From Oscillospiraceae bacterium (GTDB lineage: Bacteria > Bacillota > Clostridia > Oscillospirales > Oscillospiraceae), in the NCBI GenBank assembly GCA_017482385.1, contig JAFUNI010000022.1, positions 1 through 64,000 on the forward strand: 64,000 bases of DNA. The letters are read 5' to 3'. Under the pieces are notes generated by a model that saw only the letters and a program-made list of their open reading frames with translations, was not told the DNA's origin and did no database searches. Shown piece by piece: positions 44,923 through 52,840 of the stretch; the stretch's first letter is position 1; each line of letters begins with the position of its first letter. The position numbers were made by a program, and so were the translations under genes.

Positions 44923-46053
44923 TTAACCGTAAATGGGACCCTCAACACCGGGAACTGTGACGCGCATACGCATAAAGCCGTCATAACCGGGCATGGGCTC
45001 AAAAATGAATCTGTCGATCAGCAGACGGAAATGGGGATCATCCTTGTTTTCCAGTACCACATAGCGGCAGCCACGGCGGCGCAGCACATCGATGACTTCG
45101 CCGAACGCCTGTTCCGTATAGCCCTTATTGCGCAAATCGTCGGGGATAAACATACCGGTTAACTGACCGCAATCGGCAGGCATTTCTGCATTTTTCTTCA
45201 CGGTAACAATACCGCAAGTACGATCCAGCAGCACGGGGAAAAATGCGTAGTCGCTGTTTTGGCTTAAGGACTCCTCCACCTTCGCGCGGATGTCAGAGGC
45301 ATCGTTCCAGGCAGGCAGCTGCTGAACGGCCTGTTCCACGGTCTGGGCATAGCGGGCATCGTCCTGGGGTAAGGAGATATACTCAAAGTCAAAATTTGTT
45401 TCCGGACCACGACCGGTATAGTTCTTGCGAAGCAGCTCCGGGGGCAAATGGGAATCATCGTTGATATAGATGACCTCCACATTGCCCTTTTCGTCTACCT
45501 CCAGCTTGGTCACAGCAGTATTGTCACCGCTCTTGATCTGGGTGTAATAGCTGATAGGCTGTCCCAGCAGCCGGGTCAAGGTGCAATTCAGGGTGCAGGA
45601 ATGGGTGATAGCCACCACAACACCGCCGGGATTCTCTTTTGCCATACGCTGGATGGCTTCACAGCCCCGCTCTGCCACCACACTGAAAGGGTCAGCGCCC
45701 GGAATGTTGTGGGCATAGGGTGTAGTGATCCAGGTCGGATACAGATCCGGATTTTGACGGGCGCTGCGGGCAATACCGACACCTTCCCAGGCACCGATGG
45801 TATATTCCCGCAGGAGCATACGCAGCTGCACCGGCAGACCCTTAGCCGCAGCCAAGGGTTCGGCGGTCATACGGGAGCGGTAAGCATCGCTGCTGTAAAT
45901 GGCCGTTACCGGCACATCGGCAAAGCGTTTTGCCAATGCATCGGACTGCAGTAAGCCCTTACGGGTAACAATGCCATCAAACTGTGCATGGCTGCGCCGA
46001 CAGGCATTGCCCTCCGATTCGCAGTGACGAACCATATACACTGTAGTTTTCAT
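44923..46053 (-). CDS. Histidine phosphatase-GNAT fusion protein
   Basis: The protein has 376 residues. Residues 1-210 are a histidine phosphatase domain: VRHCESEGN (catalytic His), YSSDAYRSRMTAEPL, LREYTIGAWEG and AITHSCTLN (second His). Residues about 215-376 look like a GNAT acetyltransferase domain (GQLTGMFIPDDLRNKGYTEQAF, VLENKDDPHFRLL). A near-consensus promoter lies upstream. The combination suggests small-molecule dephosphorylation plus acylation, but the substrate is unknown. Confidence 0.8.
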   Translation of the reverse strand: MKTTVYMVRHCESEGNACRRSHAQFDGIVTRKGLLQSDALAKRFADVPVTAIYSSDAYRSRMTAEPLAAAKGLPVQLRMLLREYTIGAWEGVGIARSARQNPDLYPTWITTPYAHNIPGADPFSVVAERGCEAIQRMAKENPGGVVVAITHSCTLNCTLTRLLGQPISYYTQIKSGDNTAVTKLEVDEKGNVEVIYINDDSHLPPELLRKNYTGRGPETNFDFEYISLPQDDARYAQTVEQAVQQLPAWNDASDIRAKVEESLSQNSDYAFFPVLLDRTCGIVTVKKNAEMPADCGQLTGMFIPDDLRNKGYTEQAFGEVIDVLRRRGCRYVVLENKDDPHFRLLIDRFIFEPMPGYDGFMRMRVTVPGVEGPIYG

Positions 46054-46095
46054 ATCATATCGTCCTTTCTTTTTACGGAATCCGTTTTTAACGAT

Positions 46096-46124
46096 ATTAT
46101 ATGGTTCGTGTGCGTTTTTGTCAA
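46096..46124 (-). promoter_or_regulatory. Near-consensus promoter of the phosphatase operon
   Basis: On the minus strand TTGACA (46124-46119) and TATAAT (46101-46096) are spaced by 17 nt; both hexamers are perfect. GTGTGCG and GTGTGTT tracts flank it and may bind the adjacent DeoR protein. Confidence 0.85.
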
Positions 46125-46164
46125 TGTTATTTGCGTTTTTGTGTGTTTTATGTGGGTTTTTGGC

Positions 46165-46200
46165 AAAAAAGCCCTCACATCCCTATGTGGGATGTGAGGG
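46165..46200 (-). terminator. Terminator of the DeoR-family gene
   Basis: On the minus strand a perfect 12-bp stem (CCCTCACATCCC/GGGATGTGAGGG) with a 5-nt loop is followed by CTTTTTT. Confidence 0.88.
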
Positions 46201-46217
46201 TCGGTAGACTATTTCAT

Positions 46218-46994
46218 TTATAACGGCGCAAGCAGGACTTCTACTTCCCGCTCAGCCAGCCCATCCACATATTCCTGTTTCAGCCGCTCGTCGGTGATGA
46301 TCAGATCCACATACTCCAGGGTATTGCGGGTATGCAGGCCGTTGTGACCGAACTTTTCGCTGGCCGCCACCACGATCACCTGATTGCAGCGTTTCAGCAT
46401 TTCATCCCGAATGGTATAATCCTCGTTGGTAAAATGAGAAATGCCATACTCAAAGGTAATGCCCGCCGCGCCGATAAAGGTTTTATCCACAAAAAAGCCC
46501 CGCAAGCCGGACAATCCGATCTCTCCGGCGGTAAACATTTCGTTGCAATCCAGCTTTCCGCCCAAAAGATAAATATCAAAAGTGGTATCGGAAAGCTCCT
46601 GTGCTACCAGCAAAGAATTCGTGAGAATTGTCAGATGCCGGAAATGCTTTAACGCTTTGGCAACTTCCAGCACAGTAGTGCCGGTACCCAGCAGCAAGGT
46701 CTCATTTTCGCTGACCTGCCGGGCTGCCAGGCGGCCGATGGCTTCCCGTTCCCGCTGACCTTTGGCCCGGGTTGCTGAGAATATGGCTCTTGTACCGCTG
46801 CTGCTCTGCTGTTCCGCCAAAACTGCGCCACCGTAAACCCGGCGGATCAGCTGCTGCTCCTGCAGGTAAGCCAAATCCCGTCGAATGGTCTCATTGGATG
46901 CGCCAAACCGTTTGGCAAGCTCTGTCATTTTCACAACGCCACCGCGCTGGACCAACAAACTCAGTATTTCATTCTGCCGTTCCTGTGCGAGCAT
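46218..46994 (-). CDS. DeoR-family transcriptional regulator
   Basis: The ATG at 46994 follows AGGAGG; 258 residues. The N-terminus is a DeoR helix-turn-helix (RQNEILSLLVQRGGVVKMTE, then ASNETIRRDLAYLQ). The C-terminal sugar-phosphate sensor domain (GTGTTVLEVAKAL, then YLLGGKLDCNEMFTAG) resembles ribose-5-phosphate isomerase. TGTGTGG inverted repeats lie just upstream. It probably represses itself and perhaps the phosphatase operon. Confidence 0.88.
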   Translation of the reverse strand: MLAQERQNEILSLLVQRGGVVKMTELAKRFGASNETIRRDLAYLQEQQLIRRVYGGAVLAEQQSSSGTRAIFSATRAKGQREREAIGRLAARQVSENETLLLGTGTTVLEVAKALKHFRHLTILTNSLLVAQELSDTTFDIYLLGGKLDCNEMFTAGEIGLSGLRGFFVDKTFIGAAGITFEYGISHFTNEDYTIRDEMLKRCNQVIVVAASEKFGHNGLHTRNTLEYVDLIITDERLKQEYVDGLAEREVEVLLAPL

Positions 46995-47007
46995 ATTTTC
47001 CTCCTTT

Positions 47008-47091
47008 TGTGTGGCAAATCCCACAAACACACAACAAATATGGTACATTATACCCTTTTTTGTGTGGAATTGCAAGACAAAATCCCACACA
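47008..47091. promoter_or_regulatory. TGTGTGG/CCACACA operator pair upstream of the DeoR gene
   Basis: A perfect 7-bp inverted repeat TGTGTGG (47061-47067) / CCACACA (47085-47091) lies upstream. A second inverted repeat built on TGTGG (47010-47014) / CCACA (47021-47025) is next to the ribosome site. Two copies upstream of a regulator gene suggest autorepression. Confidence 0.55.
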
Positions 47092-47110
47092 CCATTGTGC
47101 AGAAGTAACT

Positions 47111-47872
47111 TTATGTATCGTAGTTATAGGCATACTCCGACGGGGAAACGCCGTATTTCCTCTTAAATTCTACAGAAAAGTATCGGTAATCGCGGTACCC
47201 GGACATAGATGCCACCTCTTGCAAGGAATAGTATCCCGTTGCAATCAGGCCTGCCGCATTTTGCAGGCGCAGATCAATGATATATTTCTGTGGCGAAATG
47301 CCATATTTCTGCTTAAAAAGCTTTCGGAAATAAACCTCTGTCATAAAGGATTTTTCTGCAATCTTTTGCATGGACAGGTCATCGCTTTTATAATTTTGGT
47401 GAATATAGTCCACCGAAGGCTGAATTTTCGGCAAGCCTATGCTTTGTCTGTAATTCTGTTTATAGCATTCGGCGAATATCTCATAAAGGATTGCAGCGCA
47501 TCGAAACCGATAGCCCACTGCCTTCCCATTCCAGCAATCCAGTATATCACGGAACAGTCCGTGTAGGGTTTCTGCATCGGTAGGTGTAAAGCACTCGATT
47601 TCCCGGGTGGTATAATCAGTGGTTTCAAAATGCACAACGATCAGATCGTCATACTTGGCATGGCGGTCATAATCCAAGCACGAAGGCACATAGGACACCG
47701 TATTATCCTGCATGGGATATTCTTTCTTTTCAGTTTTCAGAACGGTATCTGCGTGGATACGGAAAGACAGGGCATTAAAATTGCGCCCGCTGTTAAACAT
47801 ATGGATATTCTGCTGCTTCAGCGCTACCACATCCAAGATGGTAAAGGAAAGCATTTCTTTTTCGAAAAACAC
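47111..47872 (-). CDS. AraC-family transcriptional regulator
   Basis: I take the GTG at 47872, 6 nt after AGGAGG, as the start (253 residues); the longer frame reads through that ribosome site. The N-terminal sensor half is divergent. The C-terminal 100 residues carry the two AraC helix-turn-helix motifs (SMQKIAEKSFMTEVYFRKLFK; LQEVASMSGYRDYRYFSVEFK). It is divergent from the enolase-superfamily/SDR/UlaG-like operon and likely controls it. Confidence 0.85.
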   Translation of the reverse strand: MFFEKEMLSFTILDVVALKQQNIHMFNSGRNFNALSFRIHADTVLKTEKKEYPMQDNTVSYVPSCLDYDRHAKYDDLIVVHFETTDYTTREIECFTPTDAETLHGLFRDILDCWNGKAVGYRFRCAAILYEIFAECYKQNYRQSIGLPKIQPSVDYIHQNYKSDDLSMQKIAEKSFMTEVYFRKLFKQKYGISPQKYIIDLRLQNAAGLIATGYYSLQEVASMSGYRDYRYFSVEFKRKYGVSPSEYAYNYDT

Positions 47873-48013
47873 ACCACGCCTCCTTTGTTTTTGCCTTATT
47901 ATACTGTATTCGTTTCGAAAATTCAACCTATTGTATTGTTTTCTATAAAGATTTCTGCAAAGCTGTATGCTATGATAACATTATCTTCACATTGAAAAAG
48001 AAAGGTGTTACAT

Positions 48014-49351
48014 ATGAATTTTTCTTCCAATCCTTCCGATCTAAAAATAACCGATATGCGGTTCGTGGACATTGACGGCGCACCCAAGCGCTGCACCATT
48101 CTGCGAATCGATACCAATCAAGGCATCAGCGGCTTTGGCGAAGTGCGGGATGCTTCCTCAAAAACCTATGCACTGATGCTGAAAAGCCGCATTTTGGGTG
48201 AGAATCCCTGCAATGTGGACAAAATTTTCCGCAAAATCAAACAGTTTGGCGGTCCTTCCCGCCAGGGCGGCGGTGTTTCCGGCATTGAGATCGCCCTGTG
48301 GGATTTGGCCGGCAAGGCCTACGGCGTGCCCCTGTATCAGCTGCTGGGCGGCAAGTTCCGGGACGAAGTGCGGGTCTACTGCGACACCGATGTAGAGGGC
48401 AAGCACACCGGTCACGATATGGGTCTGGCTCTCAAAAAGAGAATGGAGATGGGCTTTACCTTCTTAAAAATGGACCTGGGCATCGGCCTTTTGCTGGACG
48501 AGCCGGGCACTCTGAATGCTCCCCTTGGCTTTATCGATGATATGAAGAAATATGCCTCCCATATCCTCAATGTGCAGGGCGGCTCTGTCACTGCCGATAT
48601 GGTCCGCCACCAAAAGAGCTACCAAATCGTCACCACCGCCCACCCCCACACCGGCATCCATCTCACCGAGAAAGGCCTGGATTTCCTGGAAAACTATGTG
48701 CGGGAAGCCCGTGAAGTTATCGGCTACGAAGTACCCTTGGCTGTTGACCATTTCGGTCACATTTGTGTGGAGGACTGCATCCGCTTTGCACGAAGAATGG
48801 AACCTTACAACATCGCCTGGATCGAGGATATGGTTCCCTGGATGTACACCGATCAGTATGTGCGTCTGCGCAACAGCACCACCATCCCCGTTTGCACCGG
48901 CGAGGACATTTATCTCAAAGAGGGCTTTGAGACCCTTATCAAGGCCGGCGGTGTATCCGTGATTCACCCGGACATTCTCACCTGCGGCGGCGCTTTGGAG
49001 CTGAAAAAGATTGCGGATATTGCCGACGAGCACGGTGTTGCCACCGCAGTCCATATGGCAGAGAGTCCTGTGGCTTGCCTGGCAGCCGTCCATACTGCCG
49101 CAGCAATGCACAATGTGCTGGCGCTGGAGTTCCACTCGGTAGATGTTCCCTGGTGGGCAGATATGGTCACAGGCATCGACAATCCCATCTTTAAGGATGG
49201 CTTTATTAAGGTTCCCGAGAAACCCGGTCTTGGCTTTGACGATCTGAACGAGGAGGTTCTCCGGCAGCATATCAACCCCAACATTCCCGGATACTTTGAG
49301 CCCACTGATGAATGGAACAAGGAATTTTCCAACGACAGAATTTGGAGCTGA
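48014..49351 (+). CDS. Enolase-superfamily (mandelate racemase/muconate lactonising type) dehydratase-like protein
   Basis: AAAGG lies 8 nt before the ATG; 445 residues. The capping domain is at the N-terminus (KITDMRFVDIDG). The barrel carries FLKMDLG (catalytic Lys region), VDHFGH, WIEDMVPW, CTGEDIYL and HPDILTCGG, the usual Asp-Glu-Glu ligand order. This group is mainly acid-sugar dehydratases. With the SDR and UlaG-like genes it suggests an oxidative sugar-acid pathway. Confidence 0.85.
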   Translation: MNFSSNPSDLKITDMRFVDIDGAPKRCTILRIDTNQGISGFGEVRDASSKTYALMLKSRILGENPCNVDKIFRKIKQFGGPSRQGGGVSGIEIALWDLAGKAYGVPLYQLLGGKFRDEVRVYCDTDVEGKHTGHDMGLALKKRMEMGFTFLKMDLGIGLLLDEPGTLNAPLGFIDDMKKYASHILNVQGGSVTADMVRHQKSYQIVTTAHPHTGIHLTEKGLDFLENYVREAREVIGYEVPLAVDHFGHICVEDCIRFARRMEPYNIAWIEDMVPWMYTDQYVRLRNSTTIPVCTGEDIYLKEGFETLIKAGGVSVIHPDILTCGGALELKKIADIADEHGVATAVHMAESPVACLAAVHTAAAMHNVLALEFHSVDVPWWADMVTGIDNPIFKDGFIKVPEKPGLGFDDLNEEVLRQHINPNIPGYFEPTDEWNKEFSNDRIWS

Positions 49352-49353
49352 GT

Positions 49354-50082
49354 ATGAAAACTGCATTTATCACAGGCTCGTCAAGAGGGATCGGCCGGGC
49401 CATCGCTTTGCGTTTGGCAAAGGACGGTTTTCGGGTCATTCTCCACGGCGCGACAGAAAGCGCCAAATTGTCAGATACCCAAAAAGCCATTGAAGCAAGC
49501 GGCGGCAAGGCAGAAATTGCTGTGGGGGATCTTTGCGATCTGAATGCTGCAAAAGCCCTTTCTGCAAAGGTTGCAGGCGCAGACGTTCTGATCCTCAATG
49601 CCTCGTTGCAGTACCGCACCCCCTGGCAAGAGATTGCCGTTGATGCCGCCTATGAACAGCTTAACTGCAATTTTATTTCCTCTCTTCTGCTGATGCAGGC
49701 CGCTGTTCCCCATATGAAAGAATGCGGCTGGGGCAGGATCATCACCATCGGCTCTGTGCAGGAGGCCAAACCCCACCCGGATATGCTGGTTTATTCCGCC
49801 TCCAAAGCCGCCCAGACCAATATGATGCAATCCCTTTCTCTACAGCTGGCTAAGGATGGGATCACAGTCAACAATGTTGCCCCCGGCGTTATCAATACGG
49901 ACAGAAACTTAGATGCTCTTTCCGATCCTGTCTATGCAGAAAAAGTTAAAAACAGTATCCCCGTTGGCTTTTACGGTGAGCCGGAGGATTGCGCAGGGAT
50001 CGTTTCTCTGCTTTGCTCCGAAGAGGGCAGATACATCACCGGGCAGAGCATCTTTGTGGACGGAGGAAAAAGCGTACAATGA
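49354..50082 (+). CDS. Short-chain dehydrogenase/reductase
   Basis: The protein has 242 residues. The nucleotide-binding motif is TGSSRGIGRA. Later come LILNASL, the catalytic Ser in ITIGSVQEAKP, and YSASKAA (Tyr and Lys). GGAG lies 6 nt before the ATG, immediately after the dehydratase stop. It probably oxidises a sugar or reduces a keto acid in the same pathway. Confidence 0.9.
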   Translation: MKTAFITGSSRGIGRAIALRLAKDGFRVILHGATESAKLSDTQKAIEASGGKAEIAVGDLCDLNAAKALSAKVAGADVLILNASLQYRTPWQEIAVDAAYEQLNCNFISSLLLMQAAVPHMKECGWGRIITIGSVQEAKPHPDMLVYSASKAAQTNMMQSLSLQLAKDGITVNNVAPGVINTDRNLDALSDPVYAEKVKNSIPVGFYGEPEDCAGIVSLLCSEEGRYITGQSIFVDGGKSVQ

Positions 50083-50798
50083 TCATTCGGTTTTTAGGCC
50101 AAAGCGGCTATGTTTTGGAAACGAAAAACAGCCGCATTCTCATTGACCCCTATCTTTCCGATTCTGTCAACCGATTGGTTGGCAGACCCAGGCTTCTGCC
50201 CATACCCATACACCCCCGGGATATTGTCTGCGATGCCGTGATCTGCACCCACAATCACCCGGATCACCTTGATCCGGATACTGTTTTGCAGGTTTCCGAC
50301 GGACAGTTTTTTCTCACCACCACCGAAGGCAAGAAAAGACTTCATGAGTTGGGCAAACGGAATGTACAAGCGCTGTCATTGAACGAAACTGTGACCGTGG
50401 GTGATTTTACGCTGACCGCTGTTTTTGCAAAGCATACTGTGGAGGCATTCGGCCTTGTAGTAAAGGCCGAGGGGAAAACCCTGTACTTCAGCGGTGACAC
50501 CCTCTTTGATGCGCAATTGTTTACAATTGCAGAGTATCGTCCCGATGCCACCTTTATTTGTATCAACGGCAGGTTAGGAAATATGAACGCAGAGGAAGCA
50601 CTGACAGTTGCAAACAAGATCGGTGCGCCCATCAATATCCCCAATCATTATGATATGTTTGCCTCCAACGGGGCTGATCCTCATCTCTTTGCCGATCACA
50701 TTCCCGGAGGCTTTATCATGGCGTTTAACAAGCCTTACCGTTTCACGGAGATTTCTGCTTCGGAAATCACGCGCCAAGACACGAAGTGGCCTTTTTGA
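50079..50798 (+). CDS. UlaG-like metallo-beta-lactamase-fold hydrolase
   Basis: This 239-residue protein starts in an ATGA overlap with the SDR gene. Metal motifs are THNHPDHLDP (HxHxDH type), AKHTVE, SGDTLFD and PNHYDMF. The N-terminus FLGQSGYVLET, then LIDPYLSDS resembles UlaG (ascorbate-6-phosphate lactonase), so lactone hydrolysis is a good guess. Confidence 0.85.
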   Translation: MIIRFLGQSGYVLETKNSRILIDPYLSDSVNRLVGRPRLLPIPIHPRDIVCDAVICTHNHPDHLDPDTVLQVSDGQFFLTTTEGKKRLHELGKRNVQALSLNETVTVGDFTLTAVFAKHTVEAFGLVVKAEGKTLYFSGDTLFDAQLFTIAEYRPDATFICINGRLGNMNAEEALTVANKIGAPINIPNHYDMFASNGADPHLFADHIPGGFIMAFNKPYRFTEISASEITRQDTKWPF

Positions 50799-50836
50799 CT
50801 GGTTTTTGCAGGAAACCTTCCCCCTCACGTGTCATA

Positions 50837-50866
50837 AGAGACAGCTCAAAAAGCTGTCTCTTTTTG
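50837..50866 (+). terminator. Terminator of the sugar-acid operon
   Basis: A 10-bp stem (AGAGACAGCT/AGCTGTCTCT) with a CAAAA loop, followed by TTTTG. Confidence 0.85.
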
Positions 50867-50951
50867 CCTTTTATGGACAAATGTTCCCTTGCGGTTTTTT
50901 TCCCGATGTGGTATGATTGTTTTCGTTCATTTACAGTTCTAAGGAGGCAGA

Positions 50952-51506
50952 ATGATGCGTAAAAATATGCGATGGATCACGGAAACCGCTGTGATGCTGG
51001 CGCTGCTTATAGCCCTGCAGGCACTTACCAAACCTATGGGACAGCTGGTCACCGGCTCCTGCGTCAACGCAGTATTGGCTATTAGCGTACTGCTTGTGGG
51101 TATGGGCAGCGGTATTGCGGTAGCTCTCATCAGCCCGGTGTGCGCATTCCTGTTGGGGATCGCCCCTAATTTTGTGACGGTCCTGCCCATTATGGTGGGC
51201 AATGTATGCTTTGTTACATTGCTGCGCCTTATCTCCGGCAAGGCCCTTTGGCGGCAGCCGGTGGCATTGCTGGCAGCAGCGGGTGTAAAATTTGGGGTTC
51301 TGTATTTGTTGGTGGTGAAGGTCATTTGCGGCTTTGCATCCAACGCATTGCTGGGCAAGAAATTAGGAGAAATTGTGGTTTTGGCACCGCCTATGCTGAA
51401 GATGCTGCCCACGATGTTTGCCTGGCCGCAGCTTTTCACCGCTCTCATTGGCGGTGCTGTGGCGCTGCTCATTGCTGCTCCTCTGCGCAAAGCCTTGAAA
51501 AGATAG
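50952..51506 (+). CDS. ECF-type transporter substrate-binding (S) component-like membrane protein
   Basis: The protein has 184 residues (183 if the second ATG at 50955 is used, which has better spacing from AGGAGG). Five to six membrane segments and the arginine-rich N-terminus are typical of S components (MRKNMRWITETAVMLALLIAL). Energising A and T subunits are not in this window, so it would share a common ECF module. It lies directly upstream of the hdr operon but has its own terminator. The vitamin or metal it binds is not predictable. Confidence 0.75.
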   Translation: MMRKNMRWITETAVMLALLIALQALTKPMGQLVTGSCVNAVLAISVLLVGMGSGIAVALISPVCAFLLGIAPNFVTVLPIMVGNVCFVTLLRLISGKALWRQPVALLAAAGVKFGVLYLLVVKVICGFASNALLGKKLGEIVVLAPPMLKMLPTMFAWPQLFTALIGGAVALLIAAPLRKALKR

Positions 51507-51537
51507 AAAAGCAGTGGCTGAGCCACTGCTTTTTCTT
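51507..51537 (+). terminator. Terminator after the ECF S component gene
   Basis: A perfect 12-bp stem (AAAAGCAGTGGC/GCCACTGCTTTT) with a TGA loop and T tail. Confidence 0.9.
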
Positions 51538-51580
51538 TCCTTCTTTTGACAAAATTGGGTAGTCTTTTTTTCTTTCATGC

Positions 51581-51609
51581 TTGCATTTTTCGGCGCTTTA
51601 TGATACAAT
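51581..51609 (+). promoter_or_regulatory. Promoter of the hdr-flx-tfr operon
   Basis: TTGCAT (51581-51586) and TACAAT (51604-51609) are spaced by 17 nt, about 70 nt upstream of hdrB. Confidence 0.75.
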
Positions 51610-51628
51610 TTTATCGATTGAGCAAAAG

Positions 51629-51645
51629 TGCATAAAGTTTATGCA
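51629..51645. promoter_or_regulatory. 17-bp palindrome in the hdr operon leader
   Basis: TGCATAAA-G-TTTATGCA is a perfect 8-bp inverted repeat about 20 nt downstream of the -10. This is a typical place for a repressor to bind. It does not match a Rex or ArgR consensus by eye. Confidence 0.55.
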
Positions 51646-51677
51646 AAAACCCTATGGAAAGATACGAGGTGTGTGGT

Positions 51678-52463
51678 ATGAAATACAGTTATTTTCCCGG
51701 TTGCACTCTGCGAAACAAAGCCAAGGATTTGGACGACTACGCAAGAGCCTGCGCCGAAAAATTAGGCTTTTCTTTAGAGGAGCTGACTGATTGGCAGTGC
51801 TGCGGCGGTGTATACCCCCTGGGCGCTGACGAGATCGCCAGCAAGCTGCCCTCTGTCCGGGCGCTGAATGCCGCCAAAGAAAAGGAGCAGGATCTGGTAG
51901 CGGTTTGCTCTGCCTGCTACCACGTGCTCAAGCGTGTCAATGACGATATGGCAAATGTGGCTGACATCCAGACCCGCGCCAACAACTATATGCAGCTGGA
52001 TACGCCCTATACCGGTGAAACCAAGGTACTGCACTATTTGGAAGTTCTGCGGGATGTGGTTGGCTTTGACAAGCTGAAAGAAGCGGTGGTCAATCCCCTC
52101 ACCGGTCGCAAGGTAGGCGCTTACTACGGATGCCTTCTGCTGCGGCCCAGTAATGTGATGGCCTTTGACGATCCTGAGAACCCCACCATTTTGGAGGACT
52201 TTATCCGGGCCCTGGGCGCAGAGCCTGTGATGTACCCCTACCGCAACGAGTGCTGCGGCGGCTATATTTCTATTAAAGAACAGGATCAAGCTGCCGGTCT
52301 TTGCAAGAAGATCGTAAGCAGCGCTGAAGGCTTCCAGGCCGATTGCCTGGTAACTGCCTGCCCGCTGTGCAAGTACAACCTCAGCAAGAACAGCACACTC
52401 CCCATCGTTTATTTTACCGAGCTTTTGGCAGAAGCCTTGGGCATTAAGGAGGCGCAGGAATGA
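51678..52463 (+). CDS. hdrB: Heterodisulfide reductase subunit B-like (two CCG domains)
   Basis: The ATG at 51678 follows GAGGT; 261 residues. Both cysteine-rich CCG domains are complete: YFPGCTLR ... WQCCGGVY ... CSACYH, and YYGCLLLR ... NECCGGYI ... CPLCKY. In HdrB these bind the two noncubane 4Fe-4S clusters that reduce a disulfide-type acceptor. First gene of a 12-gene operon; the stop overlaps hdrC in ATGA. Confidence 0.9.
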   Translation: MKYSYFPGCTLRNKAKDLDDYARACAEKLGFSLEELTDWQCCGGVYPLGADEIASKLPSVRALNAAKEKEQDLVAVCSACYHVLKRVNDDMANVADIQTRANNYMQLDTPYTGETKVLHYLEVLRDVVGFDKLKEAVVNPLTGRKVGAYYGCLLLRPSNVMAFDDPENPTILEDFIRALGAEPVMYPYRNECCGGYISIKEQDQAAGLCKKIVSSAEGFQADCLVTACPLCKYNLSKNSTLPIVYFTELLAEALGIKEAQE

Positions 52464-52837
52464 ACAAAGTAGAAGAAATCAAGCTGATCAGCGGCGTCAA
52501 TCCTCTCAAATGTATGAAGTGCGGCAAATGCTCCGCATCCTGCCCTTCCTTCAATGAGATGGACATTAAGCCCCATCAATTTGTTACTTATGTAATTAAC
52601 GATGATGTAGAGGCCTTGGCCCAGTCCAAATCCGCATGGAAGTGCCTGAGCTGCTTTGCCTGCATCGAGCGCTGCCCCCGGGATGTGAAGCCCGGCAAGC
52701 TGATCGATGCCGCCCGGCAGATCCTCATCCGGCAGCGTGACCAGGAGGGTCTGTCCCCCGACGAGATCCCGGCGCTTTTGGACGAAGAGATCCCCCAGCA
52801 ACTTCTGATGAGTGCATTCCGCAAATACAGGAGGTAA
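52460..52837 (+). CDS. hdrC: Heterodisulfide reductase subunit C-like 4Fe-4S protein
   Basis: This 125-residue protein has two cubane-cluster motifs, CMKCGKCSASCP (about 18-29) and CLSCFACIERCP (about 62-73). This is the compact HdrC form that wires HdrA to HdrB. The C-terminus is helical with a DEIPALLDEE acidic patch. Confidence 0.9.
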   Translation: MNKVEEIKLISGVNPLKCMKCGKCSASCPSFNEMDIKPHQFVTYVINDDVEALAQSKSAWKCLSCFACIERCPRDVKPGKLIDAARQILIRQRDQEGLSPDEIPALLDEEIPQQLLMSAFRKYRR

Positions 52838-52840
52838 GAG

